A stretch of DNA of 64,000 bases from Proteles cristata cristata (taxonomy: Eukaryota; Chordata; Mammalia; Carnivora; Hyaenidae): assembly GCA_017311185.1 (NCBI GenBank), contig JAESUZ010003492.1:124001-188000 (forward strand). Direction: 5' to 3'. Position numbers and translations under genes: made by a program. This document shows, in pieces, positions 11,939 through 22,829 of this stretch (its first letter is position 1; each line of letters opens with the position of its first letter). The notes below the pieces were generated by a model. That model did not search any database. It was not told the DNA's origin and saw only the letters and a program-made list of their open reading frames with translations.

Positions 11939-14630
11939 GTCTTTTCCTATAATTGTGGCTTTTGGACTATTTGTAATGTTCACATTAATTTTTGGAAGCA
12001 AAATTCACATGTTGTCCATTATTCAGAGCATCATTTCATTTTGTTTTACATCATGTTTTTAATCTGTGTATCTGTATATTTGTGTGTCTATGTGGGTCTG
12101 TCCTTGGACTTGTTTGTCTGGGTATGTGTTTGAGTGTTTGTGTGTGTATTAGAATTACTTAAAATAGATACCAGAAAAAGAGTGTGTGTATTAAATTAGT
12201 AGAGAAAAAATTAATTTAATAATGAGAGATAAAATAGTGCTCAAAAATAAATTTTAAAATGCTTTAAAAAATCTAGGTATTCTCAGTTCCCTTTGTAAGA
12301 AATTTTCCCAAATCAACTATTTTCCCTTTTTTGTGTGTGCTGTATATTTCTTGGCAAAATAAACAAAATAAGACCAGTATTCTACCTTGAAGATTACTTT
12401 AATTTAAACCAGAATGTCAAATTATAATAATTTCCTCAGAATCATTTAGAAAGTAAATATCAAATATAGGTATTTTATGAATATCAACACCCCATTGTGC
12501 AATCATACTTTTCTCTTTCCTTCGACTTGAACTTTATGTAACAACTGAAAGCCTGATAACTAATGGGATTTGCACTGTGGTTGGTACCTCAGAGCACTGG
12601 TTTTAGAATTGACATTTTGTGGAAAGTGAAAAAAAAAAACTCGTTATGAAACAAATTATACAATTTAAATAAAGTAGCAGCTGGGTAATTTTATAAAGTA
12701 GCAAGAAGTTTATATGAATATCATAGCAAACATTGCTTGACTTTATGGAATCAGATTTCCAATGGATTTGTTATCAGCTGCAGAAGATTCACAGTGACAA
12801 CTCAATTACTACTATGTATAGAGAATAATTGTCATTATTAAGTGATCTATAAATCAGGTAACATTCCATCCAGCAAATATAAAAAGGAGCTCCACCAAAG
12901 CTGTAGAAAAAGAAGATTTTTCAAGGCAGAAAGGAGTGAAAAAAGGAAATGATCAGCAAAAAATCAATTGTTCCAGCCAATGTTATTTTCCAAAGGGGAA
13001 TGGAAGCATCTATCAAGGGACAACTTCCTGGTGTTGACCAGGTAATTCCAGGTTGTCTGGTTAAAGATTCCTGGGAAAGGATAAAACTGTAATTAGGTTA
13101 AGCATAAAGTCTTGGTTTGCTGATATGGGGCTTAGAACAACTGACTTGATTCTAAGCCTGTCTTCTCCTTTTTTACACCATTCATGGATGGTCAGAAAAC
13201 AATCTTGGAGAAGACAGATAGAGTACACTTCAGAATAACTATGTTTTTCCCAGTTTAGGACTTGAAAAGGTAACATTCTAGAGGGAAAGATTATTAGCCC
13301 AAAGCTTCAGAAATGATAAATAATTACTTTACTCAAAGCATATATAACTGAAGTTAAGGTAAAGGGGGGAAAAACACCAGAGAAAAAGGAAAGAAACATA
13401 ACATGAAGAGTATTGCATATTATGACAAAGTGCTTAGACTTGACTCTTAAGACAACTGGGAGCCACAAAGTTAAGTCACTTTTTTAGACTGTGAAATTTT
13501 ACAGGATCTTTGTCACTTTAAAATTTTTCTATCTTATCTCATGCTCTTTAATGGAAAAAGACAAGCAATAATTCCAGTCTCATAAGACCTTCCATCTCTG
13601 GAAACTATTTTCTTCAATTTTTGCACAAAAACTAGCCAACTCATGTCTGTACTCATCTCTATCTTGTAATAACCTATAATAGTGACCACACACTATTATT
13701 TTCAGGTTTTAAAATCACTTCCCCAATATCCAGAGGCTTCAGACACTTCAGAGTTACCATTTTTTTCAGTTTCCTAACATGAATTTCCAAGTTGTCAAAG
13801 CTTAATTTAATTTTTTGTCTTCTATATCCCAAATATCATTCCATATATTTTAGGTTTGGGGCAAGGGGTGAGCCAGTGGTTTACTAGCAAATATTTAACA
13901 ACCATATATCCATAAAACAAAATAAAACAAACAGGAAAGACCCTGATTTATAGCATTTGAACATTTCTTTGACATTAATAACCTTTACTGCATAGAGTTT
14001 GAAGCTACTAACCTTCTGTCAATGAATGCAGAATTGAGTTCTTTTGATCCATCAATAGGAGGCCCAATAGAAGACATAATTTTCTCTATTAGTGTAGGTA
14101 ATAATGATAGATGTAATACCTAATCCAGGTTATATTTGTCGCTTGAAGTGGTCCTATGATTTCCACATCTATTACAATATAGCGTTGCAGTTCCTCTTAT
14201 GAAGGGGAGGATATATTTCTTAACAGCTTGAATTCACTTACTTTGGCCAAGAGAATATGGTAGAAGTTGCTCTGTGCCAGTTCTGAGCCTACGTCTCAAT
14301 AGTCATTGCACAATATTATTCTCTATTTTACTTCTATGCCTTCACTCTGAGACTAAGTCCAGACCAGCCAGCTGAGGGACATTAGAAACATGAGAAAGAG
14401 AGTGGAGTCCTCAGTCAGGAATAAGCATGGACCACCAGCTGCCAGAAAATCCACTACCCAAAAACGATAGCCTGCCTAGCTGGGACCAAACTCATCCCAG
14501 AGTAGTTGACCATACAGTCATTGTACCAACCACATATTTGACCCATATGGATCACCAACAATCCCAAACAAGATATCCACATCACACACTATCATGGTCT
14601 AGAACTGAAGCTTAATTTTGTTTTTCTCTT

Positions 14631-14633
<3 letters not shown>
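11939..14633. other. Unique sequence, no gene seen
   Basis: About 2.7 kb to the right of the L1 5' end. It holds a GT-rich stretch at 12060-12160 and otherwise non-repetitive AT-rich DNA. The frames at 13061-13276 (minus, 71 codons) and 14427-14615 (plus, 62 codons) have no recognisable domain. Confidence 0.55.

Positions 14634-14677
<44 letters not shown>
14634..14677. repeat. (AC)22 microsatellite
   Basis: Forty-four bases of uninterrupted AC, the longest pure dinucleotide run in the window. Its length and purity suggest it is polymorphic. Confidence 0.97.
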
Positions 14678-14679
<2 letters not shown>

Positions 14680-14953
14680 CTCAAGAACTTTGTTGACAAT
14701 GAAGGAAAATTATGTTTGTTAAAAGTTAATGGAGTGCAGAAATGTACCTGTTTCAATGATTGCATTCAACATATACTTCACTTGGATATTTTAAGTGCAT
14801 GTAGATTATTCCTAATATTTTAAAATACAGTTCACCATGTAAGTAGCACACTACACAGCTGAGTAAATGAGACACATTTAGCATCTGGGACCTATTAGTT
14901 ACTTAGAAGAGAGTTTTAATATCAAAAATTAAACTTAAAAAATCTGTTCTACT

Positions 14954-15172
14954 GGGGACACCCGGGTGGCTCAGTCAGTCAATTTCAACTTAGGTCATGA
15001 TCTCATGGTTCCTGAGATCAACCCTGTGTTGGGAACCACATTGAGAGTACAGAGCCTGCTTAGGATTCTTTCTCTCCCTCTCTCTCTCTTCCCTATGGGC
15101 TCTCTCTCTCTCTCTCTCTCTCTGTCCCCCTCTCTCTCTCTCAAAATTAATAAATGTACATAAAAAAAGTTT
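14954..15172 (+). mobile_element. Felid CAN-SINE, plus
   Basis: Head GGGGACACCCGGGTGGCTC, an expanded CT body (15076-15141) and tail CTCAAAATTAATAAATG. The middle lacks the CTGTGCTGACAGCTC block and reads GAGAGTACAGAGCCTGC instead, an internal deletion or subfamily difference. Confidence 0.93.
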
Positions 15173-15316
15173 TACTAAAGTTCCTTAAATAATAGTCTTT
15201 TTTGGAACACTACTCTTTGAAAATTGTGAAATACCTCAAGAATTTGCATTAGAGAATGTGGTGATCAGACCCAAAGGTGACTGCCACTGAGTGTGGGCCA
15301 GATATGTGACTTATTT

Positions 15317-15370
15317 CTATGTATCTATTCTATCTATCTTCTATCTATCTATCTATCTACCTATCTATAT
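15317..15370. repeat. (TATC)n microsatellite
   Basis: Imperfect TATC tetranucleotide repeat with its purest run at about 15342-15358. Confidence 0.93.
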
Positions 15371-15460
15371 TTATTGAGCACCTATTGTATTTAAGATACT
15401 GTGTTAACACTGTGAAGGGGATGGAGAGATAAGCAAAATAGATTGAATTCCTACTCTTAT
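15364..15460. repeat. L2-like remnant
   Basis: TATTTATTGAGCACCTATTG followed by a diverged match to the usual 'aagatactgt ... gaaggggatggagagata' continuation is characteristic of mammalian L2 fragments. It directly follows the TATC repeat. Short and old; strand not assigned. Confidence 0.5.
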
Positions 15461-16071
15461 AAAACAATGTTGTATGAGGATCAAACGCAGTTGCATTAAT
15501 CAAATAGGCATTCTAAAAACTGGTTTAGAAATTGGGATATAAAAGCTAAAAGGAAACATTTGTGATCCATTGATAAACTATGGATTGTTTAGAGCACATT
15601 CCTCTGAGTTTGGTTCAATAAAGAATCTGTGCTTTCCTTGTCTTGGAGCCAGTTTGCTGTTATATGTTTAGATAACAGATGCACTTGCAAATAAAAGTCT
15701 ATAGACATGCAAAATAAATTCTGCCCAGTAGAGAGACTTTTCTCCCTACTTGTCTGTTCCACATCCTGACCTGATGGAAAAATTCAGTTTGGCAGCCAGC
15801 CATTTATTTACCAATTTATTCCAGTAAACTTCGTTTGCCACCCTGTTCTTCTCCAAGCCCTCCACATGAGTCTGATGAATAGATAAGTTTGGGAACCATT
15901 TCATAGGTGACAGAAGCTGCTGGTGAACTTCACGTCAGATGTTTTGATGGAATTTGGAAATCAGAGCCAAATTATACTGAGCAGAGGAGTAAGTGGGAAA
16001 TGATAGCGTGGCTTTCAGTCATAAAAAAAAAAAATCTGAACTATTTTGGCTTAAGGAGAGGAGATTGTGGC

Positions 16072-16253
16072 TCCTGGATTTGGTTCAGGTCATGATCTTG
16101 AGTTGGAACCTTATGTTGAGCTCTGTGCTGACAGCCCACAGACTGGACCTGGAGCCTGCTTTGGATTATGTGTCTCCCTCTCTCTCTGCCCCTCTGCTGC
16201 TCACACTCTGTGTCACTCTCTCAAAAATAAATAAACATTAAAAAAAAAAAAAA
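16072..16253 (+). mobile_element. CAN-SINE, plus, head lost
   Basis: The recognisable part starts at GGCTCCTGGATTTGGTTCAG and runs through GAGCTCTGTGCTGACAGCCC, a CT-rich body and CTCAAAAATAAATAAACATT with a 13-A tail. The tRNA-like head is missing or unrecognisable, so it is 5' truncated or rearranged. Confidence 0.9.
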
Positions 16254-16548
16254 CTTTACCTACTCTATTGAAACTTTTTCTAATAACTATTACCAAAAAT
16301 AGAAAGTTGAGTTCACCATAGTTAGAGTATTGTAAGTTAGGTTAAGACAAAATAAAACAAAAGCTAAAAAAGGGCAAAGGGGGTTCATAGTATTTTCATT
16401 GTTGTTACTAAGCTTGTGAGCTGTAAAGTCTACGCCAGGCAGGAAGAAAAGAAAACTTTACTGAATTAGGAAGTATAGAATATCAATGGACCTCATGTAT
16501 TCAGAAAGTAGAAAAGCAGTCAGGATATAAAACCGAATTAAAGTGGAG

Positions 16549-16740
16549 GTCGAGGGGCATCTGGGTGGCTCAGTCAGTTACATGTCTGATTCTCAATTTC
16601 AGCTCAGTTCATGATCTCACAGCTCATGAGATTGAGCCCCTCACTGGGCTCTGCACTAACACTGGTGGAGCCTGCTTAGGATTCTCTGTCTCACTCACTC
16701 CCTACCCCACCCCTCAAAATAAAGAAATAAACTAAAAAAT
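16549..16740 (+). mobile_element. CAN-SINE, plus, short
   Basis: Head GGGGCATCTGGGTGGCTC at 16554, tail CCCTCAAAATAAAGAAATAA. Flanked by AAAGTGGAG at 16540-16548 and 16741-16749, a 9-bp direct repeat that extends with mismatches. The CT body is short. Confidence 0.93.
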
Positions 16741-17207
16741 AAAGTGGAGTCAAGAAACCCCCACAAAGAGAAGATTCAAGAGGCCAGAGCAGGAGATCTC
16801 ATTCTATATCAAGCCACATTAATTATAGACTCTCAAAGGAAAAGACATTGCATTCTCAACAGCAAAAAGCCTATTTAACTACTCCAAGAGGAAGAAGGAA
16901 GAATTTCTTCTTGCTCAGCCACAAATTTAGCCAAGAGAAAATTCCACAGCTCAGCCGCTGAGAAACTATTACTACCATGATCATTACTAACTTTCCTCCA
17001 TGGACTTTGATTCAGAGTAGCCCCTCCCAATCTCCTCCTCTTTTTATTTATTTGTTTGTTTGTTTTTTTAATAAATCAGTGGTTCCCCTTATTTGAGCTC
17101 AAGACTAATTTATGGTTGCCATCGACTGTATGTCCTAAATTGCAATTCCTCTGCTCTTTCTGAGTAAACCTATTTCACCGGTAAAATAACTGGCTATTTT
17201 ACTTTTA

Positions 17208-17432
17208 TTTTTATTTATTTTTATTTTTTTTAATGTTTTATTTATTTCTAGGAGAGAGAGGGAGAGACGGCATGAGCAGGGGAGGGTCAGAGAGAGAGGG
17301 AGTCACAGACTGAAACAGGCTCTGGGCTGGCAGTCAGCACAGAGCCCGACACGGGGCTCGAACCCACCAACCGCGAGATCATGACCTAAGCGAAAGTCCG
17401 ACGCTTAACCGACTAAGCCACCCAGGCGCCCC
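17208..17432 (-). mobile_element. Young felid CAN-SINE, minus
   Basis: Near-consensus reverse copy of the CTAGAAATAAAT-tailed subfamily (left end ATTTATTTCTAGGAGAG, right end GCCACCCAGGCGCCCC). An 18-bp perfect target duplication, CTGGCTATTTTACTTTTA, lies at 17190-17207 and 17433-17450. It keeps many CpGs (CGAACC, CCGCGAG, CGACGC), which points to a recent insertion. Confidence 0.97.
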
Positions 17433-17450
17433 CTGGCTATTTTACTTTTA

Positions 17451-19301
17451 AAGTTGACAGTAGAAACACTGTCAGTAAGTGCTTGGGGCTTCCGGATGAA
17501 AAATTCTAGGAGGGGCCTGCAAGTTGTCCACAAATGTTTTAATTGAATTTACTTTTTCTGGAGGATACTATAAAATTTATTCCAAGTATATTTACATGGT
17601 TAAATAACTCCTTTAACCAAATATTGCTAAGCTAGCTTTCTATCCTTTAATATATGTTTAAGATGATACTGGACACCTTTAAATAGCAATGCTAACACAG
17701 AAAAAATAATTCAGACTTAATTCATGAATGAAGCTTTTGCAATGAGTGAAATACAACAACAGGTGAGAGATCATACTGTACTAATGAAAGTTTCATTGAA
17801 GTTTCATTAGAGAAAAGAAGTGAAAAATTGAGAAATCACACGTTGACTAGATTTCATTAACTCAAAATAATCTAAAACTTAACAATAACTTATCTTTGAT
17901 TAGGCAATAGAAGAATCATATTAAATTTTAATTTGAAAATGCATTATTTTATAGTTTTGTTTCTATTAGTGTTATTATATGAGTTAGTACAACAATGTTC
18001 TGATGGTTATTTTGTTAAAAATTGTTACTATTATTTTGCTTATACACATCTGAAGGATGTAATTAAAATGATTTAACTTAAAAAGGGGGCAAACTTGAAC
18101 AATGATGTTATAGGTGATAGAAACATTTTAGATAATTTAAAGATATCAGATATTAGTTCAGATGATAATTATAGGTCATATGGTAAAGACGCACACTTTT
18201 ATGTCAATTAGAAATAAACCCTAAAATAATTCAAGCTGGCTTTGTTTGGTATAGGCCACCATTCTTGGCTACATTCAAATCAACTTGGAATGCAAAAAGC
18301 TCTAATGAAAGCTATGATTAACTAGTTACATAGTTCTTAACTGAGGTCTAATCATAAGTTTAGACATTTCCTCACCTAACAAAGAAAAAGTCATCACTCT
18401 GACAGCTGCACAAGCTATAAAAGCTGGGAAATGTCTAAGTAAGAGAATTTAAAACAGCTGTGACATTGCCAGGGTAAAACCCTGCAGTTTCTCTTAGGCA
18501 AGGTGAGAAAAGATGTATCATTAAGTACACAACAAGACACATCTTTATGTGCAAATTCACCAATTCTCATAGGTTCTAAAATTATAACTTCCAGCTTTTT
18601 AAACAAAGCCTACAACTCTTGGAGTTTAAAATAGAAAGTAATGTATTGCAATCACAAAACTTTTCTGGAGAAAAACTGTCTTTATACTGTTTTTCATTTC
18701 TTTGTATGATATAGCAAGACTCCTCCAGTTGGCAAAGACCATTACGTTAAAGAGTAGAATGTAGAGGTGTCTTGGGGAAGTTTGATAAGGTGAAGCATTT
18801 TATAACATTAAACATTAAGTTTTGATTTTCCAAACTTCTGGATGAAAGACATATGGTAAAATTTAATAAAATTATATATCTATTTTCATATCTAATTAAA
18901 TATACTATTTTCTATAGGTATGATGATACAAGTATATTATATAGCCAAATAATCAAAATATATTTTATAATCAAATATATATATGATAGTACTCATATAT
19001 AAAACTATGTATATATAAATAGACTCTCATGTATACTATGTGACTGCTTGACAACATTTAACTATACAATATAATTATAAAATTAAATGTATGGAACAAG
19101 AGAGAGAAAGAGAGAGAATAACTTTACTACTTACCATTGGTTTTCGTGTGATCTTTTATCAGTAAAAATACATTTTATCTAAGAAAAACGTGTCCTAAGA
19201 TTGAAGTGACTTCATTTTAGAGTTTTGATAATCTCACTATACAAAATACATTAACAATTTGTAGAAGTTTTCCACTATGTGACTTGTTTACATATTCACT
19301 T
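17451..19301. other. Unique AT-rich sequence
   Basis: About 1.85 kb without a recognised repeat apart from a TA-rich stretch at 18880-19080. The 63-codon minus frame at 18415-18606 has no recognisable features. Confidence 0.55.
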
Positions 19302-19319
19302 AAGAAATGTATGTGTAAT

Positions 19320-19547
19320 GGGGCGCCTGGGTGGCTTAATCGGTTAAGCATCCGACTTTCGCTTAGGTCATGATCTTGCAGTTGGTGGGTTCGAGCCCCG
19401 CGTCAGGCTCTGTGCTGACAGCCAGCTCAGAGCCTGGAGCCTGTTTCAGTCTGTGACTCCCTCTCTCTCTGACCCTCCCCTGTTCACGCTGTCTCTCTCT
19501 CTCCTAGAAATAAATTAAAAAAATATTAAAAAAAAAAAAAGAAGAAA
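19320..19547 (+). mobile_element. Young felid CAN-SINE, plus
   Basis: Full head GGGGCGCCTGGGTGGCTTAA, CTGACAGCCAGCTCAGAGCC, GTTTCAGTCTGTGACTCC and CTCCTAGAAATAAATT, then a long A-rich tail. A perfect 17-bp target duplication, AAGAAATGTATGTGTAA, lies at 19302-19318 and 19548-19564. Confidence 0.97.
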
Positions 19548-19564
19548 AAGAAATGTATGTGTAA

Positions 19565-20759
19565 CAGTAATATGCCGCAGACACTACCTTAGGCTGCTGT
19601 TCAAGGTGGTGGAACAAAATAGACAAAACCTCATGGACCATTCAGTCCAGAAGAAACATTCATTGGCCAATAAAAAATGTCAACTGAAGATATTTTTTAT
19701 TCTATTAATTCTAAAATGCATTTCTTAAAATTTTGTTTTGCTCTTTCATGTCTCTGAACTTAGTATCCGTTGTTTGTTTACTAGAGTCTTTCTGTTGCCA
19801 TTGTCCAGGAACCCATAATATTTTGTAGTCAAAATAGAAAGTAATTATCATAGTCTGTCTAAAGGCACATTTGCTTGAGCAGTGTATGTCACTATATTAG
19901 TGGAGTCATGTTTTGCTTGACAAAATTTCTCAGTCTTTAGGGGAAAGGAATTCACAGTCATAGCAGTTCCTCTGGCATTAATTAATGTAATCAATTAAGT
20001 TAATTAAGTAACATAAAGGAAAGGGATCTCCCTTCAACTTACAAATATGGGCAAGAGATGCATGCAAGGATTCAGGGAAGAGAGTAGAATTAGAAATGGC
20101 TCCAGTTCATAGGAAGTGGAAGTGATGAGGCTGTCCTTTTTGGTGTAGACAGAGGTATGTACAATGAAAGAATAAGCTCATGTAAGAAAACATCTAGCTG
20201 TTATGGCTGGTGTTGGATCTTAAAGACATGCCTATTGACATCTATATACACAAGGTATTCAGGATTATTTAAAGTAGGAATAAGAGTCCGGATTATTGAT
20301 CTCTTCTGCTGAAATTAAGAAAGCGTGAACACCAAAATGTGCAAAATGTGTCCCAGTGGTTTTATTTAGAATCCAGCAAACAATGATAAAGTACTCTTTG
20401 GAAAAAATGAAAGATTTCTTCTTTCTCTGTATTTGTCAATTCTCTTAATAGCAGTCTATGGAAGACATGGCCATCAATAACTGTGAATCAGAAACCAAAA
20501 AGCTGACTGTGAATTTAAGAAAGGCTGAGGAATACCTACATCAATTTATTTTGCTTATAATTATGATTTTATATATATGAGTCATAAATATTGCATAAAT
20601 TTCAAATCATTCTTTTAGAAAGCTTAAAATGAAATTATGAGTGATACAAAAAATAATATTTCAAAGTATGAAAAAAGTTGCTACTTTCATAGCAGTGTAT
20701 AAAATAATTATGGACCTTTCAGTCAGATAGTGAAATACATGGTAAATAAAACATCTGCT
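19565..20759. other. Unique sequence between two young SINEs
   Basis: No gene or old repeat I can name. Two plus-strand SINEs of the same subfamily flank it at a spacing of about 1.2 kb. Confidence 0.5.
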
Positions 20760-20775
20760 GAAAGGAAACAGGGTA

Positions 20776-21003
20776 GGGGCGCCTGGGTGGCTTAGTCGGT
20801 TAAGCGTCCGACTTTCGCTTAGGTCATGATCTCGCGGTTCGTGGGTTCGAGCCCCGCGTCGGGCTCTGTGCTGACTGCCAGCTCAGAGCCTGGAGCCTGT
20901 TTCAGTCTGTGACTCCCTCTCTCTCTGACCCTCCCCCTGCTCATGCTGTCTCTCTCTCTCTCTCCTAGAAATAAATAAAAACATTAAAAAAAAAAAAAAG
21001 AAA
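20776..21003 (+). mobile_element. Young felid CAN-SINE, plus, near consensus
   Basis: The cleanest copy in the window: GGGGCGCCTGGGTGGCTTAG, intact A-box and B-box regions, and CpG-rich GGTTCGTGGGTTCGAGCCCC followed by CGCGTCGGGC. The tail is CTCCTAGAAATAAATAAAAA plus A13. A perfect 16-bp target duplication, GAAAGGAAACAGGGTA, lies at 20760-20775 and 21004-21019. Confidence 0.98.
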
Positions 21004-21199
21004 GAAAGGAAACAGGGTAACAAATAAAACTATAAATTGAGGCATAATTTGTAAAGCTTGCTAGGCAACATTTCTGATGAAGTGACATTTATTTTGAGAT
21101 GTGAAAAATTAGAATGGTTTGCTTTGCAAAGACATGTTTACTATAGAATTTATCCAAACTGAGCCATTTCTGAAGGAAGGGGGAACACTCTTAGTAATT

Positions 21200-22260
21200 A
21201 TACTGGGATTATATAAAGAAAATTAGTGAATATGGCCAACAGTAGACAAAGAGTGGGAAATAAATAGAGGTAAGGCAGAAGAAAATTTATAATAATGAGG
21301 AAAAGATGGACCTGCAGAAGTAACTTAAGAATGTTTGATTGTATTATAATAAAATTAGGGACTCTGCTATTGAGATGAGACACAAATGATGAATGAGACA
21401 AGATCAAGAAGATGCCACAGCCTAAGGTAGAGTCCATATTATATTCTATTTTTTAAATATAATTTATTGTCAAATTGGTTTCCATACAACACCCAGTGTT
21501 CATCTCAAAAAGTGCCCTCCTGAATGCCCATCACCATACTTTATTCTAAATGCAATTGGAATATACTTAAGTTGAGGATAATATTGTCTGATTTTTAATG
21601 TATGCATGTAAAGCATGCATCAGGAGATGAATTAGGAGGCTACTGCAATAACCCATATGAGAGAATGACAAGGGTGGTGACAATGGATATAAGGAAAAAT
21701 GAACATATTTAAAGATTTAAAAAAGAACTTTCAATATCTAAGAAGTATTGACGCTTGGATATAACGGCTGAAGGAGAGAAAGGTGTACAAAATGGTTCTA
21801 ACTTTTCTTGCTTGAATAATTGGATGGATTCTGACATAAGTCTCTGATACATGAATGATTTAAAGAGGAACAGGTTTGGGTAGAGAAGTCAGGATTTCTG
21901 CATAATATGCTTGCGATGTGTGGGAGACATCCACCTGGAAATAGTAAGTAAGAATTTAGATAAATGGGACTGAACTTCAAAGGAACAGTCTAGAAAAAAA
22001 GAGGTAAACTTGTTCAATAAAGCAATCGGATGCTTATTTTGCCTAAGGAGATAGTGTAAAAAGATGTGAAAACAAAAATCTGAGCTAAAACCAATGAGAT
22101 GTGGAAATGGGGAAATGGTCTGGCAAAGTAAGATGAACCACACATGGAAGTAGAAAATTGAGAAGCATCGTGTCAGTGAACCCAACAGAAATTACTGCAA
22201 GTAGAAAGACTGGTTGAATATATCAACCACGGTGGTAACATTTAATAAGATCAGGTGAGA
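21200..22260 (+). repeat. Ancient interspersed repeat, family not assigned
   Basis: The order of motifs TTATTCTAAATGCAATTGG, TTAGGAGGCTACTGCAATAA, AGAGGAACAGGTTTGG and GGGAGACATCCACCTGG matches a high-copy mammalian repeat I know by sequence but cannot name with confidence. It is strongly diverged, and interrupted at 21449-21533 by an L1 stub. Minus-strand frames here (21889-22185 and neighbours) are chance readings of it. Confidence 0.45.
21449..21533 (-). mobile_element. Minimal 85-bp L1 3' end insertion
   Basis: Only the extreme L1 3' UTR in antisense is present: ATTGTCAAATTGGTTTCC, ACAACACCCAGTGTTCATC, CTGAATGCCCATCACC. Near-matching 15-bp flanks (CCATATTATATTCTA at 21434-21448 and CCATACTTTATTCTA at 21534-21548, 13 of 15 identical) look like its target duplication. 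It interrupts the older repeat around it. Confidence 0.75.
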
Positions 22261-22584
22261 GAGATTGCTGCCAACTAACTTGGCAATAAGTACTGAAAAA
22301 AATATAGATGATAGAAGGTGCCTCTGGACATTTGTGGACAGATAAGTAAAAAGCAGAAGTTGTGAGAATGTGGGTGGCAATTCTCTCAAGAAGTGTGCCC
22401 AGGAAAGGGATGAGAGAAATGAGGGGGAAGATGGAAAGCAACTCAGAATCAAGAGGAAGAATTACAATTATTGTTATTATTTTATTTTAATGATAATGTC
22501 CTAGAAAGAATCTATATTCTTGGCTAGGAGGTAGGCAAGACATATTAGGAAGGGAGAACTTGATTTAATATATGATAGAAAGAA

Positions 22585-22772
22585 GAGGTCCCTGGGTGGC
22601 TCTGCTTGTTACGTGTCTGACTCTTGATTTCAGCTCAGGTCATGATCTCAGGATTGGTGAGATTGAGCCTGACTTCAGGCTCTGACAGACAGAACCTGCT
22701 TGGGATTTTCTCTCCCCCTATTTCTTTGCCTTTCCCTTCTCTTGTTCTTCCCCCTCAAATAAATGGATAAAC
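22585..22772 (+). mobile_element. CAN-SINE, plus, diverged
   Basis: Head GAGGTCCCTGGGTGGCTCTG, then CAGCTCAGGTCATGATCTCA, a shortened middle, and tail CCCCCTCAAATAAATGG. A GATA microsatellite starts about 20 bp past the tail. Confidence 0.9.
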
Positions 22773-22794
22773 TTTATTATCTATTCACATCACT

Positions 22795-22820
22795 AGATAG
22801 ATAGATAGATAGATAGATAT
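22795..22820. repeat. (GATA)n microsatellite
   Basis: About six GATA units just downstream of the SINE tail. Confidence 0.9.
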
Positions 22821-22829
22821 GTAGACATA

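Noticed and set aside
14634..14677. AC run as a functional Z-DNA element
   Set aside because: It is an ordinary polymorphic-type microsatellite with no regulatory context visible.
20776..20850. tRNA-Lys genes at SINE heads
   Set aside because: The heads are tRNA-derived with A and B boxes, but each is followed by the SINE body and tail and they do not fold as complete tRNAs.
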